DNA of 64,000 bases, taken from Nereocystis luetkeana (Eukaryota > Sar > Phaeophyceae > Laminariales > Laminariaceae). The DNA is taken from assembly GCA_031213475.1 (NCBI GenBank), contig JARUPZ010000009.1:3001001-3065000 (forward strand), written 5' to 3'. A program made the position numbers and the translations under genes. Below are positions 10,501-20,768 of the stretch, piece after piece. Each line of letters opens with the position of its first letter. Within the stretch, counting starts at the first letter, position 1. A model generated the notes under the pieces. That model searched no databases. It was not told the DNA's origin and saw only the letters and a program-made list of their open reading frames with translations.

Positions 10501-13500
10501 CGACAAAAACGAAAACTAACGGGAAACACATAAAACAAGAACAAAAATGTATTACGAAACAAAACAGATAAAACACACACATTCAACAAACAAGACTAAA
10601 GAGATACCCAACCAAATTGAACACAAAAACACACACCAACCAACCAAACAAAACCGAACCGAAAAATACAAACACTGCGCCATAGGAGAAAGGAAATGTT
10701 TGGTTCAGGTACTTTCAATCAGATCGGCCAAAGCAAACCAGACAAAAGTCAAAACGACTAAAAGAAGGATAAAGAGACATGCGAAAAACAAAAACTTGAG
10801 CCGAAAGAAAACAACATCGACATTGGCGACATACGCGTGCCTATACAGCACCCGAAGCACATCAAGCGGATAACCCTTCTAGAATCCCAGTCCAGTCGTG
10901 GGGGACAAAACCACTCCGATTATACGTAGTTTGTCCCCAAAACGGCACGCTGCAGTCCGTAAAAGGGCCATATCGCGCATGGGAAATCAGAGGGGTACCA
11001 AATGGAAGACAACAAGTGGCGGTTTCAGCAACGCTGGCTGCGTGATTGAGAGGTAACAGAGTTGTTGGTGTCCGAGTTACAATGGTTGATGCCAGGAGTC
11101 GTACGGCACACGCACGGGGGCGCAGCATTATCCTCCCTACCCATCCATCTAGGCGCCCATTTTGCTTGCAGACGGTTTCAGTACCAACAGAGCTACCCTT
11201 GTTTCGGTCACTTATCAAGGTGGCTGAATGTGGATTCTCGGCGGCAGCAAAAAAAGCAGGGGCCGCAACATACCGGTGTCAGTGTTGGATATCGGAGATC
11301 GAACGAGAATTGAGTTCGATACTGTACCGATGCATTATCGTTTTTGTAAAAATCGTATTCGATACGTTCTGTTCCGATATTTGATACAATGCAAGCTTTC
11401 GCTCAGCGTCAGCATGAAAAAAAACACGGGATATGCGACAGGGGATGGAGGGCAAAAAACACGGTCGATGCGATAACATCGGAAGCTGGAGGTTTCGATG
11501 CAGCGATCTTTTCGACATAATATACCCAGACGACTTGTACCCAGAACACGTAGATACGGGTAGCTAGGTATCCGTCACAAGAGTTGGCCGTACGAAACCA
11601 CTGTGTCAAAGTAATGCCGTGAATATGGAAAGGGCAGGGGGAGGGGGGGGGGGGGGGGGGGTGTACTGGATAGGAGAGATGTACTCGATCTCATGGATGG
11701 CCGTAGTCGTATGACCATAGACCTTCGCATCCCTACAATGCCGGGACGGAGCATGTCGGGTTTTCACCGACCAGGCAGACATTGCTTGCACCAAGCGCGA
11801 AGCGCCGTGAGGTGTCTGGCGAGTCGCATGAAGGGTGAGCTGCATCCTACTAAGAACCGCTTGTGAGGCGGACTTGCATATGGATGACAGCTCCAATGAG
11901 TTAACTTAATTTCCGGTGAGGGCACTACCAGAGACAGCAATGGGCAATGGGAGTACTATGTAACTGCCTCTTCGGTGTCTTGCCTTGAACACTACGTGAT
12001 ACGATCATTCCCACCAGTGCGGAGTAAAGGTTATTTACCTCGCACAAATGATCTAACTCGACAACCAGCTTTGGGCGACCGCCAAAAAACAAAAACGGTA
12101 CCCTGGTTGTCTAGCTCACGTGGTGGGCGGCATGTTTTACAGTGTCGTTGCCAACCGACGCCAACCCACCCTATATCAAATAGGGGGGAAGGGGGGGATA
12201 GAGGGAGGAACGAGGGGGGGGTAGAGGAAGGACGGAAAGGACGAAGGGGTGTATGGAGAGCAGTGGGAGAAGGGAGGGTAGACGGGAGAGGGGAAAGGTG
12301 AAGAGCGAAGAGAGGCACAAGAGAGAGAAAAAGTGTGTGGGGGGGGGGGGGGGGGAGGCGGACGGGGGGAGGCGGAGAGAGGAAGGAGGGGGTGGGCAAG
12401 GGGGTTGGAGGCAGGGACGGGGGAGGGTAGGGAGTAGAAGGGAGGGTAGAGGGAAGAGCAAAATTCATACAGTAGATAGCCTTACATACCTCGAAGGTCG
12501 CCTTAGGCGAATCGAAGTACCGGGAGGCGGATGTGCTGCTCACGTAGCCCAGGGGAACATCGCTGCTTCTCTCGTACGTCATGGTCAGATCAAAGTTGGA
12601 CATGGACTGAAAAAAAAAAAAAAGGGGGAGAGGGGGGGGACAGCGAAACACATAGAAGCGCACCGTTGGTTTTGATAATTGCCCTCCATCCGGTAAATGT
12701 CAAGAACCGGTACATGTCAGGGCACTCACTCTCAGCCCATCGTCCCCCTCCCCCCGCGACTATGGTGCCAGCAGTAGGCCAAATACCAGGTGTTGCACAC
12801 CCAAAAAAGCAACGAGCTCGCACGGGGGAGAGATTGTTATTCAGGGGTACCGGTGGCAGCAATAAGAAGTCGAACAGCACATTTTCGGAAGGCTGTCTCG
12901 CTCGCATCGACGGACAACACCTCGTTGTGCAGTGTATGTATACTGACCTTTCCCCTTGAAAAACAAATCGGGGACTGAAAAAGATCGAGAAACAACTCCT
13001 GCGCGGACCTTAACGCTCGCTGTCACGGTACATCAGGAAGCCGCTCATGGGCGGGGGGGGAGGGGAGGGGGGAGCAAAAGCGGTCCAAATATCGACCACT
13101 CTGGCCGTAAAAGTAAGGACCGTTTGAATATTGATGCAAACGCGCCAAAGGTGCTTACATTTTAGGCCATTCACGTGTGTCTGTATTAAATACAATACAA
13201 TCATCGTGGGCCCTAAAACATAACAGGTACCGGGTATGCCTCCAATCGTGACTCTTTTCGTATCCGATTTTTTTCGGGTAGTGGGGGGGCGGGGAGGTTA
13301 GAGCTCTTCCAAGCGGTGCTATGGAGGCGGACGGACGGACGGGGGGGGCTATAATACGAGTATTTGACTACCGCGTTTAGGCAACTATGGGCAAGTAAAT
13401 TGGCTCTGACGATACAGTGAGGAATGGAACATGAAAACGATTCACACCTCAGACAGATGATTGATTCCCACAGTTCATGATCTAGATATGTCACACAACG

Positions 13501-14030
13501 CAGACCGGTTCCCGGTCTTGTATGATCCAGCTCATGCTGCCGGGTGGGACCGGTATAGTCTGCACGATCTATCTAGCAAATGTATTCTGGGTTGGATCTG
13601 CCCCATAAGGCAGATCCCGCACAACCTCTCTCAAAGGCAGGTGAGGAACTAGATGATCTAGGCTGATAGATCACGATCTGTCAAATGAGGTGTGAAACAA
13701 TTGTTGGCCCCAGCGTACCGCTTAAAGACCGCAAAGCAATGGGTGGGGTGTTTCACCCAGCCGAGTCGAGTGGTTCTGAGCGCCTGAAGCAAAACGACGA
13801 AAAAAAAAAAATCCGCTTCCCTAGCGCTAGCCGTCTCTTCATTTCATGAGGAACAACATTTCCCGTTTCGACGACTCAGCGCCCTACACAGCTACAGGGG
13901 GGCACCATCTCCGAACCGCGGCTAGAGGCTCTGCTGAAAGCCAGTGACCTCAGCTTTTCCCGCCATGATCTGCTTGTGGGTGAAAACAATGTTGGTCAAG
14001 ATGAGGCGGGGGTGCTCAAAACACACCACG

Positions 14031-14064
<34 letters not shown>

Positions 14065-17000
14065 CACATTAACTCACAATACAACGCAGTCCGTGGTCGC
14101 AGGACAGGCTCCAATAACTCTGGAGTGGAAGAAATACCTCAAGTAAAACAGAGGCAAAAAACAAAAAACAAGCATACGCACTCCACCACTGCGGACACCA
14201 GGGAAGCAAAAAGGAGACTATTAATAGCAGACAAGAACCTAAAAAAGAAGATGAAGCGAAGCAAAAAAAAACAAAACAAAACAAAAACAGAAGCAGATAG
14301 CGAAACGCAAAAAAAACACGTACGTATGACTGGCGGACGGGCGAACGGGGGGGGGGGGTGCAAGCTTCAGCCCCAATGCCACTCGGAACAAGGCACATAT
14401 GGCATCGCTGAAAGACCCAAGGATACACCTATGAAATAGCCACCACGAGTTCCTAGTTCTTTCTATATGGGCAACAAAACCCCATTCATGATAAAAAAAA
14501 GAAACATTTCTAAATATATATATATATACACGCTTTCTCTTCGGGTTCCGCAGCAACACACTTTGCTCCTCTCAATAAGGGAGTTATAGAATTCGTAACA
14601 AGGTTCCCCGCCGGGCCCTCCGGGGCGTGCTAGCACTAGGGGTGTGGCGCAAGACCGAAATGAAAACTGTACAGCATGCGCTGTTGTATAATACGCACAT
14701 TATATAACATTCGTTACGAAATATTTGCATATGACTGATGTACATAGAGACATGCACACTATTTATAGTCCCCTTTAGAAATGCACCTGCATTTTTTCGG
14801 GGACAAAACATACATGGAGGAAACAGTGTGGAACTGTTTTTTTTATACCGCTCTGATCCAAAATATAAGGACCGTTTGGATTGAATCATTATATGCTAAC
14901 TATCCCTATATTTCGGGTCACAGTGGTATATGGTTTCTACAGATTCTCTCAACGATTCCGCCAAACCTTGATATTTCTAAGCATCTTTTAGACCTATGCC
15001 AATGGAAACGCGAAGTTGAAAAGTTTTTTTTTCAAATATATGGCTTTAAAAAAACAGCCGAAATTTTTATCGTACCGCCGCTGTGGGGAAAAAAGAGAAA
15101 AATGTTTTTTTTTTTTTTTTTTTTTCCCCCAACGGCTGCAGGCGGCGCAATTTGTGTTTTTCTGGTCGCAACTTGTCAACACGGTGATCGAAACCAGCTC
15201 GTGCGACGATCGACGCTCGATCTCGACATAGACTCAGCCCACGGCCAACCCACTCGGTATCTGGCAAGCCCAACGAGTATAGATGACGGCCTCGAATATA
15301 TCAGGCGGATCCATGGTCTAGGGGGCGAGAGCTTGCCGGCGGCGTCCTACGGTATCCTCCCAAACCTGAAAAAAAGTCTATTTTTTGCCATTCGAGACGG
15401 ATGGAGAAGTTTTGTCTTCTGTTTTGTGCAAACCAGCGGCCAAATGTTTCTTTATCACACGCCTGGTCAGCTCCCGCCACATGACACCGGCCATGGTGTG
15501 AAGACGGTGACCCTAGGGTGGGTCGGAGCCCCTAACGAGCGCACTCCGTTCAGAATTCGTGACGCAATCGTTGGTTTTGTTGATCGATGTCTGTCGAGGA
15601 CTCGGAATCTCGCCGCTTCGAACCAAAGATCGGCCTGAGTTTTTCTCAAGCCGATGTTGGCCCAACATCGGCCCCAGATTTGCTTTTTTCGGGCTTTTCC
15701 AAAAGTTAGGAACTATTTTTTTTTTTTTAGGTGGCCCATAGGAAGCGTGTTCTGAATTTTTTTGGCGGGTATCTTTGAAATTCAAACTTTTTATTGCAAC
15801 TTCGCTGTACCATTGGCATAGGTCTTAGGGCATGGCTCTGTTGTGGCGTTCACGGAGAAGTGGGCCTCTCCCGCACAAAACCCAGGACCGCCGACAAAAA
15901 AAAGTTCGGTAGCAATCAACGCGTGATACTATTATTACGGGGGGCCATAGTTAACAGGACCAAATAATGTTAGTAAAAATGGTGACACATATAGGTTTTT
16001 ATGTGTACCATAGGTCCTGTTAACTATGGTCCCCCGTAATAGTAGGGACACAGCAGTACGGTGTCGGGACAATATTTACAGAAACAGAAAAGGACCCATC
16101 GAAGAAGGGGGTGGAACTCTCGATCAAACTCGACTGCCCAAGAAGATTGCACGGCAGCAGCAGCAGCAGCAGCAGCGGCGGCGGCGGCGGAGTTCTTGTA
16201 CCTGTGGCAGCATGCATGTATCACACAACAGCAGAGACTACCAGCTTTCATAGATCGCAGGGTTCGAAAAAAAAGCAACCGCTGTTGATACTTATTTCTT
16301 AGGAGGCCACAGAACTATAGCGCGGGCCTGCACAAGTGTGAAGTCGCTTCCTTCCCTGCCGGCGGGCGGCAGGCGTGTCTAGCGCTGTAGCCAAGCTGGT
16401 TGTGGCACGCGCCTTGAAACTCATGTGATGCTTGTTGTCTGTGGAATATATATCTGGGTTACGTACATGGTACAAAAACAAAAGGGAGAAAAAAAAAGAC
16501 ATGGATCTCTGCGAGGATCGAACTCGCGCCTTAAATATAAAAAAAAAGGGCATCGTGACCAATATACTACATTACCAAAGACCCATATTATTACTTTTCG
16601 CAGCGCGCACGAAACACCGCACACGCATGCACAGCAGCACGGTAGAAGAGAGAGAGAGAGGTGGCGATGAGCGATGGCAGACCGCAGCGTCCGATAAAGC
16701 CAGAGCAGTACACCACAGGCTTGCAACACGCGCGTGGTGTTGGCCGCTGCTGCTTGTGCTGCTAGGCGGGGTTGTAACATTGTTTGTGTTCTCTGCATGT
16801 TGTCTGATTTGTAAGATTTCGGGAGTGCGCTTCGGGCAAAATAACAAAAAAACGTCGGGAACATAAGGACCGTTAAAGCAACAAGATTCGATCCAAACGT
16901 TCCTTACGTGGGTCTGTCACGCACAGCAGCAGCAAAGACAGGAAGATGGCGGGTTATGGACCGCAGGCTCTGATACACACAACCAGCCACAGCAGTCCAG

Positions 17001-19306
17001 CGCAAATTGGTGTGTCACGCACGCACGGCATATGGGCGGCAGCGTCGTAACGTTTTGCTCTATGCATGTTGCCTGTTGCCCACCCGGCGTATGTCTGGGG
17101 TTGTGTGCTCATGAAGCAAAAAAACAGACGACAAACTCCCGGCACGTACGTACCCCTGGTACGAAATAATGCCTCTCGTAGTGAAACCCGGGGAATCGTC
17201 TCATCCACTCGTGCCGAAAAAACAGGTTGGAGCGTCCGCCACGCGCTCCAGAGTGCACGGATCGCGCCCGAACCTCGACCAACGTGTTCGGCCGGGCTTC
17301 CCGTGTCGACAACAGAGCGTTGTGCGGAGCACTTCTCGTGCCAAGAGATGTGTTGCAAAAGAGTACAAAGAAATCACAAACACAACTGCACATATATCCG
17401 GCATGAAGGAATACAAAACCCCGTCGTAGTACGCGCGACCGAACCGCCACACGCGGCTTGCAGAGCTGAGCTTCGGAGACATAATCTCTACCTCACAGCC
17501 GACGTTTTCGAGCTAAAACAACATAAACACAGCAGTACGTGAGCCGTAAAACATTAGCACGATAGCTGCACCTTCTTGTCCCTGAGGAGACTCTGGATAG
17601 GCTTGAACGTCGTGGGCTCCAGGTTGACGAAAACGTACTTGACGCCCTTCGGCTTGGCGGGGAAGCCCTCCCTTCTGTCGTGGGTGGAGCCTTGAAAAAG
17701 GACGCCGTTCGCCTTTGGGAGAAGGCTCTGCGCGAGCGAGCGAGCGAGGGAGTGAACAGCCGGACGGACGGACGAACGAACAAGCGCGTTTTTTAGACGC
17801 GCGCTGCGATGAATTGGCAGAGGCGTTCTTGACTGAAGGTAGCACCTCAACCGAGGAACCACCTATAACGTCACCGGGAATACTTCCCAGCATCACGTGT
17901 ATAGGCACAGACACAGAGCACTGTTCGTTAAAAACGCCTTCGTGGAGGCCGCGGAATCCGTCGCCATCACCGAGGGCACGCCTACCTATCTTCTCAAAAG
18001 TCCGTCTCGGATGGAGGGGTGTGGGGAGCTCTTTCAAGCGAGGAGCCTTCAAGCGAGGAGCTCCAGACAACGTTACGCGTCACCCAAGTAAGGCACAGCA
18101 CGCATGTTGGTTTGAATAGACCATGCAAGAGAACGAGCGAGCGAAACAAGCGGAGACGTCCTCGCCGCTGGAAGAAACAATATGGATGCTCGTGCGAACT
18201 CGAACATGTACGGACATGCTATTACGGGGGAACATAGTTAACAGGACCTATGGTATACATAAAAACCTATATGTTTAACCATTTTTACTAACAATATTTT
18301 TTTGGTCCTGTTAACTATGGCCCCCCTTAATAGTGTGTGCGGCCTTCATCATCATCATCCCTACATATTCGAATAGCGCGTAAGACACACCAGAATAGCG
18401 AGGGAGGCAGATGCTCGGGCGAATTGGAACACCTACGTGCGTACTGCGTGCAGGGTTCATCTTCATCACAAGAGATGACGACAGCGTGCGGGCGAACTAC
18501 ATACCATAACCCTTTTAGGACCCCAATCCCGTTTTGGGGACAAACTACTTATATTTAGAGTGAATTGTCCCCACATATGGGAGTGCGGTTCTATAAAGGG
18601 ATAAGCGCACAAAACGTGCACATCTCTTCTTCATCGCGGATATGCGGGTGACGCACAAAGGCTGTGGATTCGGAGAGTGCGCGACCTTGGATTAATCCGC
18701 AGGAGATGGAGGTACGCAAAAACGCCTCGGGGCGAACTTCGAACAGGGCGCAGGTTTTGCCTTCGCAAGAGACGTAAATAGCACGCGAGCGAATCTATCA
18801 AATGAAGAAAAAAACGCGGATTTTGTTCATCACGGAGATGCACAAAAAAAAAAAAAGCGAAACTGGGCAGTAATCCGAAAAAGCGCGTAACAGCTGTGTG
18901 TTTTTTTTCTGTGCGCAGGATAGTACGGTGCGGTGCGGTGCGGATTTCCATGTTCGATATAATAGTCTACACATACGGTGAGTTTTGAGAATCGTACCGT
19001 GCGGTCCGCCGCGGTGCGGGTCTTTCAGTATTACACGGTGCGGTGCGGTGTGGTGCGGTGCGGTGCGAATCTCTCCTTCTCGAAGCCCCTTCACCTGGAA
19101 GTACGATGTGGCCGATTCTGGAACAGCCTTCAAAGTTCTATTTTCGACCCGTCTTCTCCCGCTCAAGTCTAAAAAACCGGTACCTACCCCCCCCGCGCGC
19201 TTCGCGCAGATGCATTGCTTACCCGCTCGTCCGTGAATACGCATTCCGTCGGACACGTGTCCCTCGCTCCTTTCACGAACTTCGGTCGCAGGTACTCCAG
19301 CCATCC
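7325..19306 (-). CDS. GT10 alpha-1,3-fucosyltransferase-like gene (six-exon span, 5' end not found)
   Basis: Six minus-strand exons join into one GT10 catalytic domain: 19223-19306, 17572-17727, 12490-12606, 10022-10167, 8561-8668 and 7325-7542. Phases at the joints are 0, 0, 0, 2 and 2, and all five introns (from about 1.0 to 5.0 kb) have GT-AG ends. In order, the protein carries a CPTEC motif, a VLFQGSTHD segment, YVFVNLEP, FDLTMTYERSSDVP, FVSNCDAAGAR, VHSFGGCLHN and the signature KFLLAFENNDQVDDYVTEK followed by LPVYWGA and YVPKGSVV. Family knowledge: GT10 enzymes transfer fucose from GDP-fucose, usually as type II Golgi membrane proteins. The N-terminal anchor and start codon were not identified. 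A reading-frame break in the last exon leaves open whether the gene is functional. In an alga such an enzyme could act on N-glycans or fucose-containing cell-wall polysaccharides; this is inference. Confidence 0.9.
8120..8270 (-). repeat. Dispersed repeat family G, copy 2 (intronic)
   Basis: Shares ccgtacggctcccttgcatc and the following gggcacca motif with 6410-6560. It lies in the last intron of the GT10 gene. Confidence 0.6.
8561..8668 (-). CDS. GT10 fucosyltransferase, fifth recognised exon
   Basis: Acceptor CAACAG, donor CA followed by GTGAGT. The 108 bases read in phase 2 as (R)AEPILVKGSGATNRQENK then VEVLGRYKFLLAFENNDQ. The segment GRYKFLLAFENN is the conserved GT10 motif immediately before DYVTEK, which the next exon supplies after a 1.0-kb intron. 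An upstream open frame continues past the acceptor but loses similarity to the family, which supports the chosen boundary. Confidence 0.9.
8790..9425. repeat. Degenerate short satellite, CACATACAG type (intronic)
   Basis: Roughly 70 imperfect iterations of a 9-base unit near cacatacag (variants catacagcg, catacaata, cacgtacaa). The minus strand therefore stays open and appears to encode Cys-rich peptides (CMCCMCC type), which are an artefact of the repeat. It lies in an intron of the GT10 gene. Confidence 0.85.
9585..9925. repeat. Minisatellite of about 60 bp, five to six units (intronic)
   Basis: The unit begins near actttaagaactcccacgct and continues agaacc..attacgcc..cgcctcataact. Units start near 9600, 9652, 9710, 9765, 9830 and 9880, and they differ by substitutions and small indels. 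Confidence 0.8.
10022..10167 (-). CDS. GT10 fucosyltransferase, fourth recognised exon
   Basis: The acceptor is CTTCAAAAG and the donor is AACAG followed by GTTTTTG, which is a weak donor. The 146 bases start in phase 0 and encode EKDGFGSPDATAAFVSNCDA, then AGARKRMEYMKQLMKHTTVH and SFGGCLHN(R). The SNC...R...Y...L and VHSFGGC pattern is diagnostic of GT10 and contains residues that line the GDP-fucose site in the family. The split AG|G codon restores Arg with the next exon. Upstream of the acceptor the same frame is only AAACG/AACCA pentamer translation. Confidence 0.92.
10180..10700. repeat. AACCAAA/AAACGAAA low-complexity tract (intronic)
   Basis: Imperfect pentamers (aacca, aaacg, aacga) fill this stretch, which lies just upstream of the GT10 exon at 10022-10167. 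On the minus strand it gives a T/G-rich run that could act as an extended pyrimidine tract. The long minus-strand frames across it are artefacts of composition. Confidence 0.8.
10873..10967. mobile_element. Family B MITE (intronic)
   Basis: Starts at cccttctagaatcccagtcc after a TAA and ends gtaaaaggg. The inner arms carry ggggacaaaac and gtttgtccccaaaacgg. It sits in the 2.3-kb intron of the GT10 gene. Confidence 0.75.
11045..11140 (+). repeat. Dispersed repeat family G, copy 3
   Basis: Inverted relative to the other copies: ggtgtccgagttacaatggttgatgcc followed by ggagtcgtacggcac. Located in a GT10 intron. Confidence 0.55.
11641..11895. repeat. Dispersed repeat family F, copy 1, with a poly-G head
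   Basis: A poly-G run of about 20 is followed by about 220 bases shared with 39628-39865, including gaccatagacc, tcgggttttcaccga, ttgcttgcac and aagcgcgaagcgccgtgagg. No inverted termini seen. Confidence 0.7.
12177..12440. repeat. G/A-rich simple-sequence tract (intronic)
   Basis: Plus strand almost entirely purine (gggaggg, agagaga, ggaggcgg), with a G run near 12340. The minus-strand polypyrimidine makes long but meaningless Pro/Ser/Leu frames. It lies about 50 bases downstream of a GT10 exon. Confidence 0.8.
12490..12606 (-). CDS. GT10 fucosyltransferase, third recognised exon
   Basis: A near-ideal acceptor (T-rich tract then CAG) and a strong donor, GAG followed by GTATGT, bound 117 bases in phase 0. 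They encode SMSNFDLTMTYERSSDVPLG, then YVSSTSASRYFDSPKATFE. FDLTMTYERSSDVP matches the GT10 FN.TMTYR.DSD.P motif. The Arg usually found after Tyr is Glu-Arg here. The preceding exon supplies the VNLEP segment and the next supplies SNC. Confidence 0.92.
13321..13352. repeat. Short GGAC-type repeat
   Basis: The tetramers ggac/ggcg are repeated, followed by a short G run. Confidence 0.6.
13457..13687 (+). repeat. Dispersed repeat family D, copy 2 (intronic)
   Basis: Nearly collinear with 5090-5350 (ttgattcccacagttcatg at the left, gatagatcacgatctgtc at the right). It retains what looks like the uninterrupted site gaactagatgatcta, where copy 1 has five extra bases. Confidence 0.7.
14029..14063. 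repeat. (GTT)n microsatellite
   Basis: About eleven GTT units. Confidence 0.95.
14074..14310 (+). repeat. Dispersed repeat family H, copy 1
   Basis: A-rich segment (cgtggtcgcaggacaggctc..gaagaaatacctc..aaaacagaggcaaa..gcactccaccact..gggaagcaaaaaggagac). Its left part recurs at 50392-50465 and its right part at 51366-51540. Confidence 0.65.
15933..16041. mobile_element. Family A MITE (intronic)
   Basis: TATTACGGGGGGCCATAGTT at the left and the matching inverse ending CCCCCGTAATA at the right, with about 30-base arms. The interior is ggaccaaataatgttagta..gtgtaccataggtcc. Reverse orientation relative to most copies. Confidence 0.9.
16150..16192. repeat. CAG/CGG triplet tract
   Basis: About nine CAG units run into five CGG units. 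Located in a GT10 intron. Confidence 0.9.
16503..16584 (-). tRNA. tRNA-like sequence (degenerate tRNA or SINE head)
   Basis: The minus strand starts gggtcttt and ends agagatcc, which can pair as a 7-bp acceptor stem with two G-T pairs. A good T arm (gcgag, loop ttcgatc, ctcgc) is present, as is a D-arm-like gtagtatattggtcac. The anticodon region (gccctt, T run, atatttaaggc) is too long and irregular for an intact tRNA unless it holds an intron. Most likely a tRNA pseudogene or the head of a tRNA-derived repeat. Confidence 0.4.
17572..17727 (-). CDS. GT10 fucosyltransferase, second recognised exon
   Basis: Acceptor GCGCAG and donor AAG followed by GTGCAG bound 156 bases read in phase 0: SLLPKANGVLFQGSTHDRRE, then GFPAKPKGVKYVFVNLEPTT and FKPIQSLLRDKK. 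In GT10 proteins this region (..ADAV.FH....P....Q.WV...EP) follows the C...C.FT.DR motif, which the upstream exon provides. The YVFVNLEP stretch is the family's wVf.slEsP equivalent. Confidence 0.9.
18220..18332. mobile_element. Family A MITE (intronic)
   Basis: Left end TATTACGGGGGAACATAG, right end CCCCCCTTAATA. The interior carries acctatggtatacataaaaa and ccatttttactaacaat. Located in the first recognised GT10 intron. Confidence 0.9.
18510..18600. mobile_element. Family B MITE (intronic)
   Basis: Begins CCCTTTTAGGAC and ends TTCTATAAAGGG, flanked by TAA on the left and ATAA on the right. The inner arms are the usual gttttggggacaaac motif and its inverse. Confidence 0.85.
18925..19075. 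repeat. GGTGC pentamer tract
   Basis: Two clusters (18928-18948 and 19036-19070) of ggtgc units, about 150 bases from the first recognised GT10 exon. Confidence 0.8.
19223..19306 (-). CDS. GT10 fucosyltransferase, first recognised exon
   Basis: The acceptor is a T-rich tract ending TTTTTGACAAG and the donor is CGG followed by GTAAGC. The 84 bases in phase 0 encode GWLEYLRPKFVKGARDTCPT then ECVFTDER. C(P)xxC with F-T-D/N-R is the conserved N-terminal element of the GT10 catalytic domain, and the next exon continues directly (SLLPKANGVLFQG). Since the domain begins around here, earlier exons should encode the start codon, membrane anchor and stem. They were not found with confidence. Confidence 0.85.
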
Positions 19307-19394
19307 CTTGTCAAAAACACGAAAGAAAACGAGTCGAAACACGTTACACAAAAAACGGTTTCATGAGCAGGATATTGTACGAAGGCAAATATTT

Positions 19395-19520
19395 TTGCCG
19401 ATCTTGTACTGTATGATGCACTGGTCATGTTTCCGGGTGAGACCCGCACAATCTGCATGATCCGTTTCACACACGATTCCTGGGTTGGATCTGTCTGTAC
19501 CCTGCAGATCCGGAACAACC
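19395..19520 (+). repeat. Dispersed repeat family D, copy 4 (partial)
   Basis: Shares gtgagacccgcacaatctgc and gggttggatctg..gcagatcc..caacc with the other D copies. Confidence 0.5.
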
Positions 19521-20207
19521 CATCACGTACAATAGCAAAGAAAACCGGAAAACGAAAAGGAGGGCGAAAGGAAAGTACCTGGTACACAATAAAAACAAAA
19601 CAAAAAAACACACACACAAAAAAACACACACACAAATACACACAACACAGAACGCAAGAAAAAGGGAAAAAGAAAAAGGGGAAAATACTGCGAGAAAACG
19701 CGTTATACTTGCAAATTTATATAGATATGTCACGAATCAGCCTTCAGCGGAGAATTACGAGGGAGCGTTACTTCAACACGCAAAAGCCTGGACAGAAAAG
19801 CTCGCCACGTCGATGACGAGCCGTTCTACCCACCTCCGCGCCAACCAGCTACGAGTAAAGACTTACAGAAGCTGTGATCAAGCGTAAAGGTTGAGACAGA
19901 TGGCATTGCAGTGTCTCGAGGCCGGGAGCAGTCGCCGTAACAGGCAGGCTATTCAGGTACATCATTTTGGCTTGTTCGCCATTTCAAGCATCTGTGCTAA
20001 TCGACTACGCCACCTCCTCGTACTCCTCGCCTGTGAAAATCATCTCGCCTTTTATAGCGGTACACGACTATTAATTCAGAAAAATTGTACTCTCACGCTG
20101 CTGTTATTATTCGTGAACCTCGGTCGACCGTTGTCCACATCTACGTTCGAGTGCTACGGCTGCCACCACTGGTATTAATACGTACTACTCGCTACTACTG
20201 CTATTAC

Positions 20208-20316
20208 TATTACGGGGGACCATAGTTAATAGGACCTATGGTATACATAAAAACCTATATATTTGCCCATTTTTACTAACATTATTTGGTCCTATTAACT
20301 ATCATCCCCCGTAATA
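20208..20316. mobile_element. Family A MITE
   Basis: TATTACGGGGGACCATAGTT at the left, CCCCCGTAATA at the right. The interior is typical (acctatggtatacataaaaa). Embedded in a tact/tatt-rich simple sequence. Confidence 0.9.
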
Positions 20317-20658
20317 CTACTACTACTGTTACTGCTGCTGTATTTTCAAAACTATAAAACAGTAGCTGTGGTACCGACGATTTCGTCGAAACTCATATTT
20401 GCAAGCTGTGTGTTATATTTCTATCTCGCGTACCACGGGTTTGGTATGTGGCTTCATGGAGGATGTACCTCTCGTTACCTGGTATGAAGACGAAAGAGCA
20501 TTTTGAGGGGAGTTAAAATACATGTACCTGGTATGTGTATTTATTTTTTGGAGTCGAAAATGTCGATGTGTTTGTTTTGTATTTGTTTTTCAATCCCCAC
20601 CAGATATCTGGTGGCGCCGTGGTTGCGGGCGATCGACGGAAGAACGAAACCTTCAGTT

Positions 20659-20768
20659 ACTACGGGGGGTCATAGTTAATGGGACCTATGGCATACATAG
20701 AAACCTATATATATTTAACCATTTTTACTAACAATATTCGGTCCTGTTAACTATGGCCCCCCGTAATA
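20659..20768. mobile_element. Family A MITE
   Basis: The left end is a variant (ttactacggggggtcatagt), the right end typical (CCCCCCGTAATA). Interior acctatggcatacatagaaa. Confidence 0.85.

Noticed and set aside
10004-10582. 192-codon hydrophobic minus-strand frame resembling a membrane protein
   Set aside because: It is created by T/G-rich pentamer repeats. The true coding segment is the short GT10 exon at its end in another frame.
12031-12663. 210-codon Pro-rich minus-strand frame as a single protein
   Set aside because: Only 12490-12606 matches a family (GT10). The rest is purine/pyrimidine simple sequence in the intron.
14029-14063. Regularly spaced repeats as a CRISPR-like array
   Set aside because: This and the other tandem tracts are microsatellites or minisatellites without conserved repeats separated by unique spacers, and the context is eukaryotic.
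14595-14615. cgtaacaaggtt resembles the conserved 3' end of small-subunit rRNA
   Set aside because: Only about 12 bases match and the surrounding sequence is unrelated to rRNA.
14781-15638. A 285-codon plus-strand open frame, one of the longest in the window
   Set aside because: It lies inside a GT10 intron on the opposite strand, includes translations of poly-T and A-rich runs, and shows no recognisable domain.
15650-15678. Hairpin ccgatgttggcccaacatcgg as a terminator
   Set aside because: Intrinsic terminators do not apply to nuclear genes, and no gene ends here. It is an isolated palindrome.
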